In this document: piece by piece, positions 44,660-53,111 of the stretch
Numbering within the stretch: position 1 is the stretch's first letter
Layout of the letters: the number at the start of each line of letters is the position of its first letter
Assembly: GCF_008632955.1 (NCBI RefSeq)
Contig: NZ_CP043959.1
Coordinates: 4,526,001 to 4,590,000 of the forward strand
Length of the DNA: 64,000 bases
Source: Streptomyces tendae
Lineage (GTDB): Bacteria; Actinomycetota; Actinomycetes; Streptomycetales; Streptomycetaceae
Reading direction: 5' to 3'
Position numbers and translations under genes: made by a program
Notes under the pieces: generated by a model
What the model was told of the DNA's origin: nothing
What the model saw: only the letters and a program-made list of their open reading frames with translations
Databases searched by the model: none

Positions 44660-45678
44660 GCCTGGAAGGCCAGCCTTTCGCGTCGGACGGGATGCAGGAA
44701 GCCCTCTCCGCGGGCCCAGCGCGCGATCTCGGAGACGGCCGTGTCGGCGAGCCGGCGCCACTCGTTGCCCTGCGAGCCGGCGAGGTGGGGGGTGAGGAGC
44801 ACGTGCTCGCAGTCCCACAACGGGTGCTCGGGCGGCAGGACTTCGGGGTCCGTCACGTCGAGTACGGCCCGGATGCGCCCGGCCACGGCGGCGTCGGTGA
44901 GTGCGTCCTGGTCGACGACCGCGCCGCGTGCCGTGTTGATGAGTACGGCGTCGGGGCCCATGGAGCCGATGAGTTCCCGGGAGACCAGTCCGCGCGTCTC
45001 GGGCAGCAGCGGGGTGTGCACACTGACCGTGTCGCTGCGCCGGAACAGCTCCGCGAGGTCCACGCGCCGCACGCCGAGCCGTGCGGCCTCGGCGTCGTCG
45101 ACGTAGGGGTCGTGCAGCAGCACCTCGACGTCGTGCGGGCGGAGCAGGTCGATCACCCGGCGGCCGATGAGGGACGCGGACAGGACGCCGACGGTGCGGC
45201 GGTGGTTGCCGACGGTGCGGGGGGTGCGCAGCCAGTCGGTGCGGGCGCGGGCGGTGCGGTAGTCGCGGGCGCTCTCCAGCGCCCGTTTGCCGGTGAGCAG
45301 GATCATGGCGAGGGTGTACTCGGCGACCGGCAGGGCGTTGGCCGCGGCGGCGGACGACACCTCGATGCCGCGTTCCCAGCAGGCGTCGGTGACATGGCCG
45401 CGGACGCTGCCGGCGGTGTGCACGACGGCCCGCAGCCGGGGCGCCGCCCGCAGGACGTCGTCGTCCAGGGGCGGGCAGCCCCAGCCGGTGACGAGCAGGT
45501 CGACGTCGGCGAGCACGGCGCGGGCGGCGGGTGCGGTGAGGTCCTCCAGCACCGTCGGGGCCAGGTCGCACAGGGCGCCGAGGGCGGCGCGGGACTCGGG
45601 GTCGAGGACGGCGGAGGCGACGTCCGGGGACATGGCCAGGGCGGCGCGGGGGCGGAGGCCGGGCAGGGGCTCGGTCAT
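44656..45678 (-). CDS. D-2-hydroxyacid dehydrogenase (NAD-dependent)
   Basis: A 340-residue member of the D-isomer 2-hydroxyacid dehydrogenase family. Motifs: the nucleotide-binding segment VGVLSASLIGRRVIDLL (a degenerate GxGxxG), the substrate-binding Arg in INTARGAVVDQDAL, the DPEVLPPEHPLW region and the catalytic His in LLTPHLAGSQ. It reduces 2-keto acids or oxidises 2-hydroxyacids. It lies between sugar permeases and a DUF2264 protein, so its substrate is probably a sugar acid from the imported glycan. Confidence 0.9.
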   Translation of the reverse strand: MTEPLPGLRPRAALAMSPDVASAVLDPESRAALGALCDLAPTVLEDLTAPAARAVLADVDLLVTGWGCPPLDDDVLRAAPRLRAVVHTAGSVRGHVTDACWERGIEVSSAAAANALPVAEYTLAMILLTGKRALESARDYRTARARTDWLRTPRTVGNHRRTVGVLSASLIGRRVIDLLRPHDVEVLLHDPYVDDAEAARLGVRRVDLAELFRRSDTVSVHTPLLPETRGLVSRELIGSMGPDAVLINTARGAVVDQDALTDAAVAGRIRAVLDVTDPEVLPPEHPLWDCEHVLLTPHLAGSQGNEWRRLADTAVSEIARWARGEGFLHPVRRERLAFQA

Positions 45679-45706
45679 GTGGTGCGGAAACTCCTTGCGT
45701 ACGGGG

Positions 45707-46570
45707 TCACTTCACGGCGCCGGCGGTCAGGCCGCTCCGCCAGAAGCGCTGGAGCAGGGCGAAGGCGAGGATCAGCGGCACCACGGCGAGCAGCGATCCC
45801 ATGATGACCACGGGGTAGTACTCCGGTGAGACCGACGCGGAGCTGTTCCACGCGTACAGCCCGAGGCTGACCGGGTACAGGTCCTGGTCGGAGAGCATCA
45901 CCATGGGCAGGAAGAAGTTGTTCCAGATGGCGGTGAGCTGGAACAGGAAGACGGTCACCAGGCCGGGTCCGAGCATGCGCAGCGCGACCCGCGCGTACAG
46001 GGTCAGTTCGCCCGCTCCGTCGATGCGGGCGGCCTCCAGCACCTCGTCGGGGACGTAGCCCTGGCTGAAAATGCGGCCGAGGTAGACGCCGAACGGGTTG
46101 AACAGGACCGGGATGAACACCGCCCAGAAGGTGTTGACGAGTCCGGCCTCGGAGGCCATCAGGTACAGCGGCAGGGCGAGGACGGTCTGCGGCACCATGA
46201 CGGCCGCGAGGACCAGCCCGAACAGCTTCTCCTTGTGCCGGAACCGGTACTTGTCGAAGGCGTAGCCGCAGGCGACGCTCACCAGGGCGCCGACGGCGGC
46301 GCCGAGCACCGCGTACAGCAGGCTGTTGACGTACCAGCGTCCGTACTGGCCGCCGTCCATGGCGAACAGGTCGGTGAGGTTCTGTCCGAAGGAGAAGTCT
46401 CCGGGCGAGAGCAGGTCGCTGCCGAACAGGGCGTCCCGGCTCTTGGTGGCGGCGAGCACCAGCCACAGCACGGGCAGCAGGGTGTAGAGCACGGACAGGC
46501 CGACGACGGCGTTGACGGTGGCCCGGCCCAGCAGACGGGGACGCAGCAGGGTGGAGCCGGTGGCGCTCAT
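45707..46570 (-). CDS. Carbohydrate ABC transporter permease (MalG-type)
   Basis: A 287-residue inner-membrane permease with six helices. The EAA loop that docks the ATPase is EAARIDGAGELTLYARVALRML (about residues 194-215). It pairs with the upstream MalF-type permease; their genes overlap by ATGA. GAGGAGG lies before the start at 46570. No ATPase gene is present in the operon; Streptomyces usually share the multi-sugar ATPase MsiK encoded elsewhere. Confidence 0.94.
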   Translation of the reverse strand: MSATGSTLLRPRLLGRATVNAVVGLSVLYTLLPVLWLVLAATKSRDALFGSDLLSPGDFSFGQNLTDLFAMDGGQYGRWYVNSLLYAVLGAAVGALVSVACGYAFDKYRFRHKEKLFGLVLAAVMVPQTVLALPLYLMASEAGLVNTFWAVFIPVLFNPFGVYLGRIFSQGYVPDEVLEAARIDGAGELTLYARVALRMLGPGLVTVFLFQLTAIWNNFFLPMVMLSDQDLYPVSLGLYAWNSSASVSPEYYPVVIMGSLLAVVPLILAFALLQRFWRSGLTAGAVK

Positions 46571-47541
46571 CGGGCCTCCTCGGCGGTGGAGTCGCGGCTG
46601 GTGAAACGGGTGACGCCGTAGGACAGGGCGATGGTGCACAGCAGCAGGACGACGGAGGCGGCCGCGGCGAGGCTGTAGTTGGTGCGGGTGAAGGCCGCGT
46701 CGTAGATGTACATGCTGGGCGAGAAGCGGGAGTTGATCATCGGGGAGGACTGGCTGAGCAGCATCGGCTCGGTGAACAGCTGCAGCGCCCAGATCAGGGT
46801 GAACATGGCGACCATCACGATGGAGGCGCGCACCAGCGGGGTCTTCACCCGCAGGGCGGTGCGCACGGGTCCCGCCCCGTCGACGACGGCGGCCTCGATC
46901 ACCTCACGGGGCACGGCCTGGAGAGCGGCGTAGAAGACCACCATGTTGTAGCCGAGGTTGCTCCACAGGGCGATGTTGACGATGGACGGCAGGACGGTGT
47001 GCACGCCGAGGAAGTCGATCGTGACGTCGGCGCGGGCGAACAGGTCGACGACCGGGCTGATGCCGGGGGTGTAGAGGTACAGCCAGATGAGGGCGGCGAT
47101 GATGCCGGGCACCGCGTGCGGCAGGAACAGGCCGAGCTGGGCGAAGCCGCGCAGGCGCACCACGCCCGAGTCGAGCAGCAGGGCGAGCAGGAGCGCGCCG
47201 ACGACCATCAGCGGGATGTAGATCAGGCAGTAGAGGGCGACCGTGCCGAGTCCGCCGAGGAAGGTGGGGTCGGTGAGGACGGCGGCGTAGCTGCGCAGGC
47301 CGACGAAGACGGTGCGCTCGGGGCCGAAGCCGAGTCCGGGCTGGTCGTCGCTGTAGAAGCTGAGGTAGGCGGCGGTGCCGACGGGGATCAGGAAGACGGT
47401 GACCAGCAGCAGGAAGAAGGGGGCCATCAGCACGCCGGCGGCGCCCAGCCGGCGGCGCCGGGCGGTCCCGCGGGCGCGGGCGGAGGGGGCGGCGGCGCGC
47501 GGGACGGGGGCCCGCACGGTGTGCCCGGTCGTCGCGGTCAT
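46567..47541 (-). CDS. Carbohydrate ABC transporter permease (MalF-type)
   Basis: A 324-residue permease with about six membrane helices and a basic N-terminal tail. The EAA loop is EAAVVDGAGPVRTALRVKTPLV. It forms a heterodimer with the MalG-type permease encoded next and receives sugar from the upstream lipoprotein. 27 bases separate it from the binding-protein gene, consistent with one operon. Confidence 0.94.
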   Translation of the reverse strand: MTATTGHTVRAPVPRAAAPSARARGTARRRRLGAAGVLMAPFFLLLVTVFLIPVGTAAYLSFYSDDQPGLGFGPERTVFVGLRSYAAVLTDPTFLGGLGTVALYCLIYIPLMVVGALLLALLLDSGVVRLRGFAQLGLFLPHAVPGIIAALIWLYLYTPGISPVVDLFARADVTIDFLGVHTVLPSIVNIALWSNLGYNMVVFYAALQAVPREVIEAAVVDGAGPVRTALRVKTPLVRASIVMVAMFTLIWALQLFTEPMLLSQSSPMINSRFSPSMYIYDAAFTRTNYSLAAAASVVLLLCTIALSYGVTRFTSRDSTAEEAR

Positions 47542-47568
47542 GAGGGGGTCACCTGCCTTTCGGGCGGC

Positions 47569-48912
47569 TCAGGTGCTGTGCTGGGTGGTCGACAGGCCGA
47601 GGGCCCTGAGGTCGGGCATGGTGCCGTCCTGGGCGGCGCGCACCGCGTCGGCCAGCGAGCCACGGCCCGCTCCGACCCGAGCGAAGGAGTCCTGCATGAC
47701 CCTGCCGGTGGCGGTCATCCGCGGGCCCCAGACCCAGCCGTCGCGGATCTTGTCCGCCTCCTGTTCGAAGAGGGTGTAGATGTCCTGGCCGCCGTAGTAG
47801 GAGCGGTCGAAGGCGTCCCGGCCGACCGCGACGAGGGCGGAGGCCGCCGGGTACTGGCTGCTGGTGCCGCTGGACAGGCGGGCACGCAGGGCGTCGGGGT
47901 GGGAAACCTGCCAGGCGATGAACTCCATCGCCGCCTCGGGGTGCTTGCTGTCCTTGGTGACGGCGAACGTCGAGCCGCCGTGGGTGCCGACGGCGGGGCG
48001 GCCGGTGTCCCACTGGGGCAGTGGTGCGATGCGCCACTGCCCCTTCTGGCCGGGTCGGGCGTTCATCTGGGCGCCGGCGTCCCACGCGCCGCTGAGCCGG
48101 GTGAGGACGAGTCCGCCGCCGATCTGGGCGTCGGACTGCCGGCTCTCGACAGCGTTGACGAAGACCTCGTCGCGGTCGATGAGGTCCTGCCAGTACGCGG
48201 CGACCCGCCGGGTCGGGGCGTCGGCGAGGGAGACGTTCCAGGCGCCGTCGCGGGTGTCGAACCACTGGGCGCCCGCCTGCCAGGAGTAGGCGGCGAACTG
48301 GGTGGCGCCGTCAGTGGGGAACAGCACGAGCCGCTGCTCGGGCGCCGTGCGCCGCACCACGCGGGCGAGGTCGGCGAACTCGTCCCAGGTGCGCGGGACC
48401 CGGAGGCCGTAGCGGTCGAACAGGTCGGCCCGGTAGTGCATCACCATGGGCTCGACGTCGAGCGGGACGCTGAACACGCGTCCCTGGAAGGTGGTCAGGC
48501 CGAACGCCTGGGGCAGCAGCCGCGCCCGCAGCCGGTCGTCGACCAGGTCGGTGATGTCGCGGGCGACGCCGTCGATGGCGAACCCCGGCACCTGCGGGTA
48601 TTCGATGGTGGCGACGTCCGGGGCGTTGCCCGCCCGGGCGGCGTTGCTGAGCTTGGCGTAGCCGCCCTGCCCTCCGGAGGGGATCTGCTGGAAGTCGACC
48701 TGGACGCGGTCGTGGGTGCGGTTGAAGGCGTCGACCACTTCCTGGCTGCCGCGCAGGGCGGACCAGAAGGTGACGCGTACGGCCCTCCTGCTGCCGGTGC
48801 TGCTGCCTGATGGGGCGTCGTCCGCGCCCCCGCTGCAGGCGCCGAGGGCTCCTGCAAGCGGCGCGGCGGCCATCGCGGCGAGCACGGATCGACGGCGGTG
48901 TCGACCGGGCAT
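47569..48912 (-). CDS. Extracellular sugar-binding lipoprotein of an ABC importer
   Basis: A 447-residue family 1 solute-binding protein. Twin-arginine-like start PGRHRRRSVLAAM and a lipobox ending LGAC (about Cys26) mark an exported lipoprotein. Binding-domain features include VRVTFWSALRGSQEVVDAFNRTHDRVQVDFQQIPSGGQGGYAKLSNA. It should capture an oligosaccharide or sugar acid and deliver it to the two permeases that follow. The start at 48912 has GGGAGGC upstream. A candidate operator lies about 107 bases upstream. Confidence 0.93.
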   Translation of the reverse strand: MPGRHRRRSVLAAMAAAPLAGALGACSGGADDAPSGSSTGSRRAVRVTFWSALRGSQEVVDAFNRTHDRVQVDFQQIPSGGQGGYAKLSNAARAGNAPDVATIEYPQVPGFAIDGVARDITDLVDDRLRARLLPQAFGLTTFQGRVFSVPLDVEPMVMHYRADLFDRYGLRVPRTWDEFADLARVVRRTAPEQRLVLFPTDGATQFAAYSWQAGAQWFDTRDGAWNVSLADAPTRRVAAYWQDLIDRDEVFVNAVESRQSDAQIGGGLVLTRLSGAWDAGAQMNARPGQKGQWRIAPLPQWDTGRPAVGTHGGSTFAVTKDSKHPEAAMEFIAWQVSHPDALRARLSSGTSSQYPAASALVAVGRDAFDRSYYGGQDIYTLFEQEADKIRDGWVWGPRMTATGRVMQDSFARVGAGRGSLADAVRAAQDGTMPDLRALGLSTTQHST

Positions 48913-49018
48913 GGCGCCTCCCGCGGCTCCTGGCGTGTCGGGGACACGGCTGTTCGGGACACGGGAATCGTCGGGGCTCGACCGGGAAACGGTCAATAGA
49001 GCGATCAGAAGAAAATGA

Positions 49019-49035
49019 ATCGTTCAAACGCTCAT
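49019..49035. promoter_or_regulatory. Candidate operator upstream of the sugar ABC operon
   Basis: ATCGTTCAAACGCTCAT matches, at 14 of 17 positions, the reverse complement of the sequence at 50158-50174 upstream of the regulator gene. It contains the small palindrome CGTT-CA-AACG. The pairing of sites with a local regulator points to its binding sequence. Confidence 0.6.
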
Positions 49036-49051
49036 CTGCGGGAGCGGGTGG

Positions 49052-50137
49052 TCAGAGGGCGCGCGTGGAGCCGCGCACGGACAGGGAGGGCAGCAGTTCC
49101 GTCCTGCGCACCGGGGCCCGCGCGCCCGCCTCCGACTCCAGCCGCTCCAGCAGCAGTTCGGCGGCGGCCCTGCCGACCTCCGCCTTCGGCGGGGCGACGG
49201 CCGTCAGCGGTGTGGTGCCCAGGCCGGCCACCACGTCGTCGTAGGCCACGACGGAGCAGTCCTCCGGCACCCGCACCCCCTGGTCCGCCAGCCGCTGCAC
49301 CAGCATCAGCGCGTCGACGTCACCGTGCAGCACGGCCGCCGTGGCGCCCGTCCTCCGCAGCACCTCGTGCGGTTCGGCCGTCTCCTGGGGGGCGTACGGG
49401 CCCTCCCGGCCGGCCTCGGGCGCGCTCAGCGCCCACGCCCACGCCTCCACCAGCGGATGCGCCTCCGCGATCCGCGCGCACGCCGAGCGCAGGGTGCGCG
49501 CGGTGGGGCTGTCGTCGCGCGTGGCGAACACGATCCGCCGGTGGCCGAGGCCCACCAGGTGCTCCACGGCCAGGTGGGCGCCGTAGGCGTGGTCGGAGCA
49601 GACCGAGTCCATGGCGTGCAGCGGGGTGCCCGGACCGGGGCGCCGCTCCATGAGCACCGCGGGCACCTCCAGCGCCGCGAGCCACGGGTGGTCGGCCTCC
49701 TCGTCTGCCAGGGTGCGCCAGCGCGGGGCCAGCAGCAGGCCCGCTGCGCCGTCCTCCAGCGCCCGCTCCACCAGCGGCCGTTCGGCACCGGATGCCTGCG
49801 GCGCGATGTGCAGGGCGATGCGCTTGCCCGCCGCCTCCAGCACCGAGCGGGCGCCGTGCAGCGACTCGTACAGGTAGCTGTGGCGCTCCGGGACGACGAC
49901 GGCCACCGTGTCGCCGTCCGGCGGCCGGGGCGCGGGCAGGTCCCGGACGGCGAGCGTGGAGCGTACGACACCGTGACCGCGGCGCAGCCGGCCCTCGCGG
50001 GCCAGTTCCTCCACGTCCCGCCGCACGGTCACCACCGACACCTCGAGCTCGGCGGCGAGGTCGGTCACCCGCGCCGAGCCCCGGGACTCCACGGCAGCCA
50101 GGATCCGCTGCCTTCTGACCTCGGCCGGCTCCCGCAT
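49052..50137 (-). CDS. DeoR-type HTH / LacI-type sensor transcriptional regulator
   Basis: A 361-residue regulator. The N terminus is a DeoR/GntR-like winged helix (about 5-55, RRQRILAAVESRGSARVTDLAAELEVSVVTVRRDVEELAREGRLRRGHG). The rest is a LacI-type periplasmic-binding-fold ligand domain (VAVVVPERHSYLYESLHGARSVLEAAG onward, VEHLVGLGHRRIVFAT, VPEDCSVVAYDDV). It should sense a sugar and control its own gene and the downstream ABC operon through the two matching sites. The start at 50137 has GGGGAGGG upstream; starts further upstream lack one. Confidence 0.9.
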   Translation of the reverse strand: MREPAEVRRQRILAAVESRGSARVTDLAAELEVSVVTVRRDVEELAREGRLRRGHGVVRSTLAVRDLPAPRPPDGDTVAVVVPERHSYLYESLHGARSVLEAAGKRIALHIAPQASGAERPLVERALEDGAAGLLLAPRWRTLADEEADHPWLAALEVPAVLMERRPGPGTPLHAMDSVCSDHAYGAHLAVEHLVGLGHRRIVFATRDDSPTARTLRSACARIAEAHPLVEAWAWALSAPEAGREGPYAPQETAEPHEVLRRTGATAAVLHGDVDALMLVQRLADQGVRVPEDCSVVAYDDVVAGLGTTPLTAVAPPKAEVGRAAAELLLERLESEAGARAPVRRTELLPSLSVRGSTRAL

Positions 50138-50157
50138 GAGGCCCTCCCCGCGACGGA

Positions 50158-50174
50158 ATGTTCGTTTGAGCGAT
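50158..50174. promoter_or_regulatory. Candidate operator upstream of the regulator gene
   Basis: ATGTTCGTTTGAGCGAT, 21 bases upstream of the regulator's start. Its reverse complement matches the site at 49019-49035 in 14 of 17 positions. Its place suggests autoregulation. Confidence 0.55.
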
Positions 50175-50251
50175 GCGGGCATCATAACGATCGCTCCGAC
50201 GGGCGTCCCGGTCCCGTGCGCAGCGGGGCGGTGGGGCCGTGGCGGCGGGCG

Positions 50252-50647
50252 TCAGGCGTCGCGGGTGCGGATGGTCATGCCCGGGCGCCGGCGGTGGACG
50301 GTGAGGTAGGTGAGGCCGTCGTCGCCCGCGGCCAGGGAGCGGGTCGAACCGTGGGGCAGCCAGGTCAGGGTGCCGGCGGGCAGCGGGTGTTCGCCGTCCG
50401 GGGCGGTGAGGGTGCCGTGACCGGACAGGACCAGCAGCAGGACGTCGAGGTCGGGCTCGCGGTGGGTGTCCACCCGGTGGCCGGGCGGCAGACGGACGAC
50501 GTTGGCGTCGAGCTGCCGGCCGGACTCCGCCAGCCGCCACAGCGCGCCGGCCGCCGCGTCGTCGACGGCCGCCAGCGCGGCCGTGTCGCAGAGGATGCGC
50601 GGCAGGGGTGTCCCGCCGTCAGGTGTGCCGGTGTGCTCCGACGTCAT
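50252..50647 (-). CDS. Cupin-domain protein
   Basis: A 131-residue single-domain cupin: NVVRLPPGHRVDTHREPDLDVLLLVLSGHGTLTAPDGEHPLPAGTLTWLPHGSTRSL contains both cupin motifs. The first His/Glu cluster is partly kept (H-x-E-P-D) and could bind a metal. Function unknown; possibly a small-molecule sensor or sugar-phosphate binder. Its minus-strand start follows the epoxide hydrolase gene's end by 68 bases. Confidence 0.82.
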   Translation of the reverse strand: MTSEHTGTPDGGTPLPRILCDTAALAAVDDAAAGALWRLAESGRQLDANVVRLPPGHRVDTHREPDLDVLLLVLSGHGTLTAPDGEHPLPAGTLTWLPHGSTRSLAAGDDGLTYLTVHRRRPGMTIRTRDA

Positions 50648-50715
50648 GGTCCGCCGCCGTCCGTCCCCGCGTCCCGGCCGCGCCGGGTGTCACGCGCTCG
50701 CTGTCGTGCCGGAAC

Positions 50716-51789
50716 CTAGCACGCGGCCGGGGGCAGGGCCGCGAGCCAGTCCGTCAGGAGGCGGTTGGTCTCCTCGGGCCGCTCCTGCTGCAGCCAGTGG
50801 CCGCAGCCGTCGAGGATGTGGGACGACACCAGGCCGGGCAACGTGAGGGGGAAGGCCGCGATGGCGTCGGCCATCCACGTGGTGGACGCGTCGAGGCCAC
50901 CGCCGATGAACAGGGACGGCTGGGTGAGCGGAACGCCGTCGTACTCCGCGAGGTCCTCCCAGTCCCGGTCCAGGTTGCGGTAGCGGGCCAGCGCCCCCCT
51001 CGTCCTGGTGCGCTCGAACTCCCCGGCGAACACGTCGAGATCGGTCTCGTCGAGCCAGGCGGGCAGCCGGCCCGTGGGGAAACGTTCGCGGAGGGTCCCG
51101 CCCGGCCCCACGAAGTACGGCGGGGGCGCGCCGGGCCCCGGCATGGTGTCGCCGGACAGGGCGGCGTAGAAGCCGGCGAGCCAGCCGCGTACGTCGGGCT
51201 CGATCTCGGCCTCGGCGCGCCCCGGCTCCTGGAAGTACGAGACGTAGAACTCCTCGTCGCCGCCCACCGAGGCGAAGACCGTGCTGGGCTTCGGACCGCC
51301 GCGCGGGGCGTACGGCACGCTGAGCATGGCCACCGCGCGGAAGACGTCGGGCCGGATCAGGGCGGCGTTCGCGGCGACGGCCGAGCCCCAGTCGTGGCCG
51401 ACGACGACGGCGGTCCGCTCCCCCAGGGCGTCGACCACGGCGACGGCGTCCGCGACCAGTTCCCGCATGCGGAACGCGTCCGTGGCGGCGGGCCGGGAGG
51501 ACCGGCCGTAGCCGCGGACGTCGACGGCGACCGCCCGGTAGCCGGCGGCGGCCAGGGCCGGCAGCTGGTGGCGCCAGGAGTACCAGCCCTCCGGGAAGCC
51601 GTGGACGAGCAGCACCAGCGGTCCGCTGCCCTGTTCCACCAGGTGCAGCCGGCCCGCGGGCGAGGGGACCAGACGGTGGACGGGGGGTGCCACGGGGCGG
51701 GAGGACGTGGGCTCGGGCACGGCTGCTCCAGGGTCGTTCCGGGTGCGCGGGCTCGGGGCCGGTGCGGCCCCGAGGACGTTTCCGAGCAT
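50716..51789 (-). CDS. Epoxide hydrolase-type alpha/beta hydrolase
   Basis: A 357-residue alpha/beta hydrolase. The motifs are HGFPE at 63-67 (the HGxP oxyanion hole of epoxide hydrolases), GHDWGS with the Asp133 nucleophile, and DGCGHWLQQERPEE with the catalytic His. It should open epoxides to diols. The start at 51789 has GAGGGG close upstream. GTG 51720 with a GGAG site would give 334 residues, closer to the family's usual length, and is a real alternative. No membrane or export signal is convincing. Confidence 0.88.
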   Translation of the reverse strand: MLGNVLGAAPAPSPRTRNDPGAAVPEPTSSRPVAPPVHRLVPSPAGRLHLVEQGSGPLVLLVHGFPEGWYSWRHQLPALAAAGYRAVAVDVRGYGRSSRPAATDAFRMRELVADAVAVVDALGERTAVVVGHDWGSAVAANAALIRPDVFRAVAMLSVPYAPRGGPKPSTVFASVGGDEEFYVSYFQEPGRAEAEIEPDVRGWLAGFYAALSGDTMPGPGAPPPYFVGPGGTLRERFPTGRLPAWLDETDLDVFAGEFERTRTRGALARYRNLDRDWEDLAEYDGVPLTQPSLFIGGGLDASTTWMADAIAAFPLTLPGLVSSHILDGCGHWLQQERPEETNRLLTDWLAALPPAAC

Positions 51790-51927
51790 GGTCCCCTCGG
51801 CGGAGGGACGGCGAGCGATGTTGCCGGTTCCGCAAAACGCCCGCCGTCCGGCGCCGGCCGCGACGGCGCCGGCCCTGCCCGCCGTCGGTCGCCGAAGGCC
51901 GCCGCGTTCGCCCGCAGGATTCCGCCG

Positions 51928-52914
51928 TCAGATCCAGCCGCGGGCGCAGGCCTCCACGCCGGCCTGGAAGCGTGTCGTCGCGTCGAGACGCGCCATCAGC
52001 GCGGCGATGCGGCGCGTCGCCGTGCGGGTGCTGAGCCCCAACTGGCGGGCGATGGCCTGGTCCTTGAGCCCGGCGCGGAGCATCGTCAGCAAGGCGACCT
52101 CCTCGCTGGTGGGTTTGCTCCTGTCCGTGTCCGGGCCGGGTGTACCGATGGGCAACGCCTTGTCCCAGTACGTTTCGTAGAGTTCGATCAGGGCGTCCAG
52201 GAGTCCCGAGGGGTGTACGACGGCGAGGTTGTCGTAGGCGCCGCCGACCAAGGGGACGAGGGCCACGCGGCGGTCGATGATGTGCAGCTTGAAGGGCAGG
52301 CTGGGCAGCATCCGGGCCTGCTCGCCCAGTTCGACCATCTCCAGCACCGTCTCGAAGCGGCCCGGACGCCCCATGGAGTCCGGGCAGTAGACCGAGCGGA
52401 GGTCCACGCCGCGGCGCGCCCAGGCGGCGGTCGTCGCCTTCTCCGCCTCGTTGGTGTGCGGGAGACCGTCGGCACGGTCGTGGTACGGCGGCCGGTCGAG
52501 GATCCATAGGTGCGAACTGACCGACTGGTTGAGCTCGTCGATCCGCTGTGCGACGACGTCGCGTCCCGACAGGACCTCCACCAGGCTGCCGGGATCGGTA
52601 CGCAGCCGGCCCGCCCGGTACTCCTCCTCGAGGTCCTCGACGACCGTCCCCACCGCGGCGAACGCCGCCTCCGCCGCCAGCCGCCGCTGGTTGAGCAGGG
52701 CGGTCAGTGCGGTGCCCGGCCCGACGGGCCGGTGGCCTCCGCTGCCGTCAGGGCGCAACAGCCCCATACCGACGAGCCGGTTCACGGCCCGGCGGACACG
52801 GTCCGGGGACACGCCGGCCGTCCTGGCGTACTCCTGCGGGCGGAGGTCCGCCCTGGTGAGGAACGCGCGGTAGACGCCCTCGTCGAACTCGCAGATGCCC
52901 AGTGGCTCCAACAC
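51928..52914 (-). CDS. TrmB-like / LuxR-type HTH transcriptional regulator
   Basis: A 328-residue regulator. The N terminus has a winged-helix (TrmB-like) region (about 5-60, VYRAFLTRADLRPQEYARTAGVSPDRVRRAVNRLVGMGLL), the middle a PLD-like effector region and the C-terminal 65 residues a LuxR-type helix-turn-helix (TSEEVALLTMLRAGLKDQAIARQLGLSTRTATRRIAALMARL). This architecture is common among Streptomyces orphan regulators. It is divergent from the S8 protease gene across 197 bases, so that protease is a possible target. Confidence 0.88.
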   Translation of the reverse strand: MLEPLGICEFDEGVYRAFLTRADLRPQEYARTAGVSPDRVRRAVNRLVGMGLLRPDGSGGHRPVGPGTALTALLNQRRLAAEAAFAAVGTVVEDLEEEYRAGRLRTDPGSLVEVLSGRDVVAQRIDELNQSVSSHLWILDRPPYHDRADGLPHTNEAEKATTAAWARRGVDLRSVYCPDSMGRPGRFETVLEMVELGEQARMLPSLPFKLHIIDRRVALVPLVGGAYDNLAVVHPSGLLDALIELYETYWDKALPIGTPGPDTDRSKPTSEEVALLTMLRAGLKDQAIARQLGLSTRTATRRIAALMARLDATTRFQAGVEACARGWI

Positions 52915-52996
52915 GTGTGCGCTCCTCGCGATGGCGTGATCCGCCAGATGTCCGAAGACGCCACAAGATTATCTGGACACCGGCCCTTCGGAAGCC

Positions 52997-53010
52997 GTTC
53001 ACTTCTGAAC
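52997..53010. promoter_or_regulatory. GTTCA-CTTC-TGAAC inverted repeat
   Basis: Perfect 5-base arms, 4-base spacer, in the gap between the divergent LuxR-type regulator and protease genes, about 100 bases before the protease start. Candidate operator. Confidence 0.3.
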
Positions 53011-53111
53011 CGTTGGATCCCCCGCAGCGCCCCGGACGTGGCCTCCACCCGCACCCCGTCACGCCCACGTGTCCCGTGCTGTCCGGCCTTTCCCCTTTTG
53101 GAGGACCGATC

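Noticed and set aside
42758..45571. Extension of the DUF2264 gene to 937 codons
   Set aside because: The added part is a shadow of the hydroxyacid dehydrogenase; the ATG at 44659 overlaps that gene's stop as in a normal operon.
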